Shown in pieces: positions 61,955 through 64,000 of a stretch of DNA of 64,000 bases. This DNA is from Candidatus Contendibacter sp. (GTDB lineage: Bacteria > Pseudomonadota > Gammaproteobacteria > Competibacterales > Competibacteraceae), in the NCBI GenBank assembly GCA_029624765.1, contig JARSSO010000007.1, forward strand, positions 62,001 through 126,000, given 5' to 3'. Position 1 is the stretch's first letter. Each line of letters begins with the position of its first letter. A model generated the notes under the pieces. That model saw only the letters and a program-made list of their open reading frames with translations, was not told the origin of the DNA and did not search any database. Made by a program: the position numbers and the translations under genes.

Positions 61955-63190
61955 ATGACCGAACTGAAGGTGGACGTGGAACCGGGCGAAGTGGGATTCG
62001 ACGCCGCCCGGCTGGCGCGCATCGGTTCCCATTTCGCCCGCTACGTGGACGACGGGCGGCTGCCCGGCTGGCTGATCCTGGTCAGTCGGGCCGGCAAGAT
62101 CGCCTACCTGGGCAAGTATGGCTGTCGGGACCTGGAAACCGGGGCGCCGGTCGAGTGGGACACCGTGTTTCGCATCTACTCGATGACCAAGCCGATCACG
62201 GCGGTGGCCGCGATGATGCTGTACGAGGAAGGCGCCTTCGAACTGAAGGACCCGGTGAGCGGGTTCATCCCGGCCTTCGAGGGAACGCGGGTATACCGTA
62301 GCGGGCCGGCGCTGAAGCCGGTCACCGAGCCGCTCCGCGAGCCGATCAAAATCTGGCACCTGCTCACCCACACCGCCGGTTTGACCTACGGCTTCCATCA
62401 CGCCCACCCGGTGGACACGCTCTACCGGGCCGCCGGCTTCGAATGGTGGAAACCGGAGGGACTGGACCTCGCGGGCTGTTGCGACGTCTGGGCCAGCCTC
62501 CCCCTGTTGTTCCAGCCCGGCACGGAATGGAATTATTCGGTGGCGAGCGACGTGCTCGGCCGGGTGATCGAGGTGATCTCTGGCCAGTCGCTGGCCCAAT
62601 TTTTCGCCGAGCGGATCTTTCAGCCGCTGGGCATGGCGGATACGCGCTTCTGGGTGCGCGAAGACGCCGTCGGGCGACTGGCCGCGATGTATTCACCGCA
62701 ACCCGGCACCTTGCGCGCGACGCGCAACGACGCCATGGACCTGATCGCCCGCCAACCCCCGTCCTGCTGTGTCGGCGGCGGCGGGCTGGTATCCACCGCC
62801 GCCGACTACCACCGCTTCACCCAGATGCTGCGGCGGGGCGGGGAACTGGACGGGGTCCGGTTGCTGAGTGATCGGACCTTGCGCTACATGACCCGCAATC
62901 ACCTGCCCGGCGGGGCCGATCTTGAAGCCTTCGGCCGGCCGCTGTTCGCCGAAACCACCTTCGACGGGGTGGGGTTCGGGCTGGGTTTCTCGGTGGTTGT
63001 CGATCCCGTGGCCAACAAGGTGCTGTCCTCGCCTGGCGAGTTCGCCTGGGGCGGAGCCGCCAGCACGGCGTTCTGGGTCGACCCGGCCGAGGATATCACC
63101 GCGCTGTTGTTGACCCAGTTGTTCCCTTCCAGCACCCACCCGCTCCGGCCCCAACTTCGGCAACTGGTGTACCAGGCGCTGGTGGATTGA
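61955..63190 (+). CDS. Serine hydrolase, class C beta-lactamase family
   Basis: A 411-residue protein without a signal peptide. The catalytic SxxK is SMTK (S76, K79) and the Tyr motif WNYSVASDVLGRVIE lies near residue 193. The C-terminus has GVGFGLGFSVVVDP and EFAWGGAASTAFWVDP, where the His/Lys-Thr-Gly motif of true beta-lactamases is replaced by WGG, as in EstB-type esterases. It is probably a cytoplasmic esterase, not a beta-lactamase. ATG at 61955 has GAGGAGA upstream. Confidence 0.88.
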   Translation: MTELKVDVEPGEVGFDAARLARIGSHFARYVDDGRLPGWLILVSRAGKIAYLGKYGCRDLETGAPVEWDTVFRIYSMTKPITAVAAMMLYEEGAFELKDPVSGFIPAFEGTRVYRSGPALKPVTEPLREPIKIWHLLTHTAGLTYGFHHAHPVDTLYRAAGFEWWKPEGLDLAGCCDVWASLPLLFQPGTEWNYSVASDVLGRVIEVISGQSLAQFFAERIFQPLGMADTRFWVREDAVGRLAAMYSPQPGTLRATRNDAMDLIARQPPSCCVGGGGLVSTAADYHRFTQMLRRGGELDGVRLLSDRTLRYMTRNHLPGGADLEAFGRPLFAETTFDGVGFGLGFSVVVDPVANKVLSSPGEFAWGGAASTAFWVDPAEDITALLLTQLFPSSTHPLRPQLRQLVYQALVD

Positions 63191-63206
63191 GGAACCCCGC
63201 GAAAAC

Positions 63207-63234
63207 GCCGCTCTCCCGCTGGCGAAAGAGCGGG
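63207..63234. repeat. Hairpin between convergent genes
   Basis: CCGCTCT and AGAGCGG form arms around CCCGCTGGCGAA; related to the CTCCC-GCTGG-type palindromes at 30216. It separates the serine-hydrolase and SOD genes and may act as a two-way terminator. Confidence 0.55.
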
Positions 63235-63276
63235 GGTGCGGGTTGCCTTTCGACGGGTTGGCTGGACCCGACCGGA

Positions 63277-63999
63277 TCAGGCCGCCAGATTTTTCGCGGC
63301 AAACTCCCAGTTGATCAGGTTGTCGAGGACAGCGGCCACATAGTCGGCCCGCCGGTTCTGGTAATCCAGGTAGTAGGCGTGCTCCCACACGTCAACGGTC
63401 AGCAGCGGCTGCTGGCCGTGAGCGATGGGCGTGTCGGCGTTGCCGGTCTTGGTGACGATCAGCTTGTCGCCGTCCTTCACCAGCCAGGCCCAACCGCTGC
63501 CGAACTGGCCGGTGGCGGCCTTGGCGAATTCGGCCTTGAACCTGTCGAAGTCGCCGAAGGATTTTTCGATCCGTTCGGCCAGCGCCCCGCTGGGTTTGCC
63601 GCCGCCCTTGGGCCGCAGGCTGTTCCAGTAGAAGGTGTGGTTCCAGACCTGGGCGGCGTTGTTGAAAATCGCCGTTTGATCAGCCTTGCCGGCGGAGGCT
63701 TTGACGACCGCCTCCAATGGCTGATCCGCCAAGGGAGTGCCGGCGACCAGTTCGTTAAGCTTGTTGACATAGCCCTGATGGTGCTTGCCGTAGTGGAAGC
63801 CGATGGTCTGAGCCGAGATGTACGGACTCAGGGCGGCGTCGGCGTAGGGCAGGGGCGGCAGGGTAAAGGGTCCACTGGCGGCGGCGCGCGCCGGGCGAAA
63901 AGGGGCGGGGCCGCCCAACGCCAGCGCGGCGGAGCCGGCCAGCAGGGTGGTCAGGAACCGGCGGCGGTTCAAGAAATATTCGAACGGCTGAGCGGACAT
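63277..63999 (-). CDS. sodB: Fe/Mn superoxide dismutase with Tat signal
   Basis: A 240-residue SOD: metal ligands are in [23 protein letters not shown] and [19 protein letters not shown]. The N-terminus has a twin-arginine signal ([20 protein letters not shown], cleavage near ARAA), so the enzyme should be exported folded to the periplasm, unusual for SodB. GSGWAWLV is the usual active-site segment; Fe versus Mn cannot be decided, so the symbol is tentative. ATG at 63999 is one base from the window end, so an upstream start cannot be excluded. Confidence 0.9.
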   Translation of the reverse strand: MSAQPFEYFLNRRRFLTTLLAGSAALALGGPAPFRPARAAASGPFTLPPLPYADAALSPYISAQTIGFHYGKHHQGYVNKLNELVAGTPLADQPLEAVVKASAGKADQTAIFNNAAQVWNHTFYWNSLRPKGGGKPSGALAERIEKSFGDFDRFKAEFAKAATGQFGSGWAWLVKDGDKLIVTKTGNADTPIAHGQQPLLTVDVWEHAYYLDYQNRRADYVAAVLDNLINWEFAAKNLAA

Positions 64000-64000
64000 G

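Noticed and set aside
61955..63190. Beta-lactam resistance gene
   Set aside because: SxxK is present, but there is no signal peptide and no KTG motif; an esterase-type serine hydrolase is more likely.

Overview
The window is high-GC DNA (mostly above 60 % by eye) from a proteobacterium, most probably a gammaproteobacterium. The gene set is a glycogen debranching enzyme end, a GH63-type glucosidase, a GH57 enzyme, leuCD-cimA-leuB, Ada, Fe/Mn-SOD, Hcp, a sigma-54 regulator and slipin. It would fit a glycogen-storing lineage such as Competibacteraceae, but that is inference from gene content; no rRNA or other marker settles it. Several families of small palindromic repeats lie between, and twice inside, the genes.

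Layout. 1-2.9 kb: 3' end of a glycogen debranching enzyme, a vapBC toxin-antitoxin pair, a GFA-family protein and an aldo/keto reductase. 3.0-7.0 kb: a lower-GC minus-strand cassette with ABC ATPase, permease, NMT1-type binding protein, methyltransferase and membrane protein. Two diverged direct repeats at 1204 and 7153 flank this stretch. 7.7-15.6 kb (plus): GH63-like glucosidase, a DoxX-DoxX-NDH-2 fusion, aquaporin, Ada and an unknown protein. 16-18 kb: a plasmid-type ParA/ParB pair. 18.3-25.4 kb: a Fels-1/YcgJ-like exported protein, then leuC-leuD-cimA-(unknown exported protein)-leuB-GH57 on the minus strand. 25.7-28 kb: a two-component system. 28.1-28.6 kb: a promoter/terminator-bounded RNA candidate and an odd tRNA with anticodon GAG. 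29-30.2 kb: slipin.

30.3-32.2 kb holds what I consider the most interesting locus. It encodes a radical SAM/SPASM maturase and a Gly/Trp/Asn/Arg repeat precursor peptide, a cyclophane-type RiPP system. The precursor leader has a twin-arginine-like motif and a signal-peptidase-like site. 32.3-46 kb: small lipoprotein, DUF4105 protein, K+ channel/TrkA protein, frameshifted threonine aldolase, a DUF3782-type nuclease-like protein, a two-gene winged-helix/ATPase module, SDR and a SNF2 helicase.

46.4-55.8 kb looks like a signalling and type VI secretion-related region. It has a sigma-54 response regulator, an OmpA-C-like protein, a histidine kinase lacking its ATPase domain, a hybrid kinase and hcp. 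The OmpA-like gene and hcp, 5.8 kb apart and pointing away from each other, have nearly identical upstream regions: paired 14-bp dyads with 19-bp centre spacing, a 20-bp conserved block and a GG-N10-GC sigma-54 promoter. They should therefore be co-activated by one sigma-54 activator. 56-64 kb: PQ-loop protein, ridA remnant, methyltransferase, a spermidine-synthase-like pair, small proteins, SYLF lipoprotein, glycerate kinase, serine hydrolase and a Tat-type superoxide dismutase.
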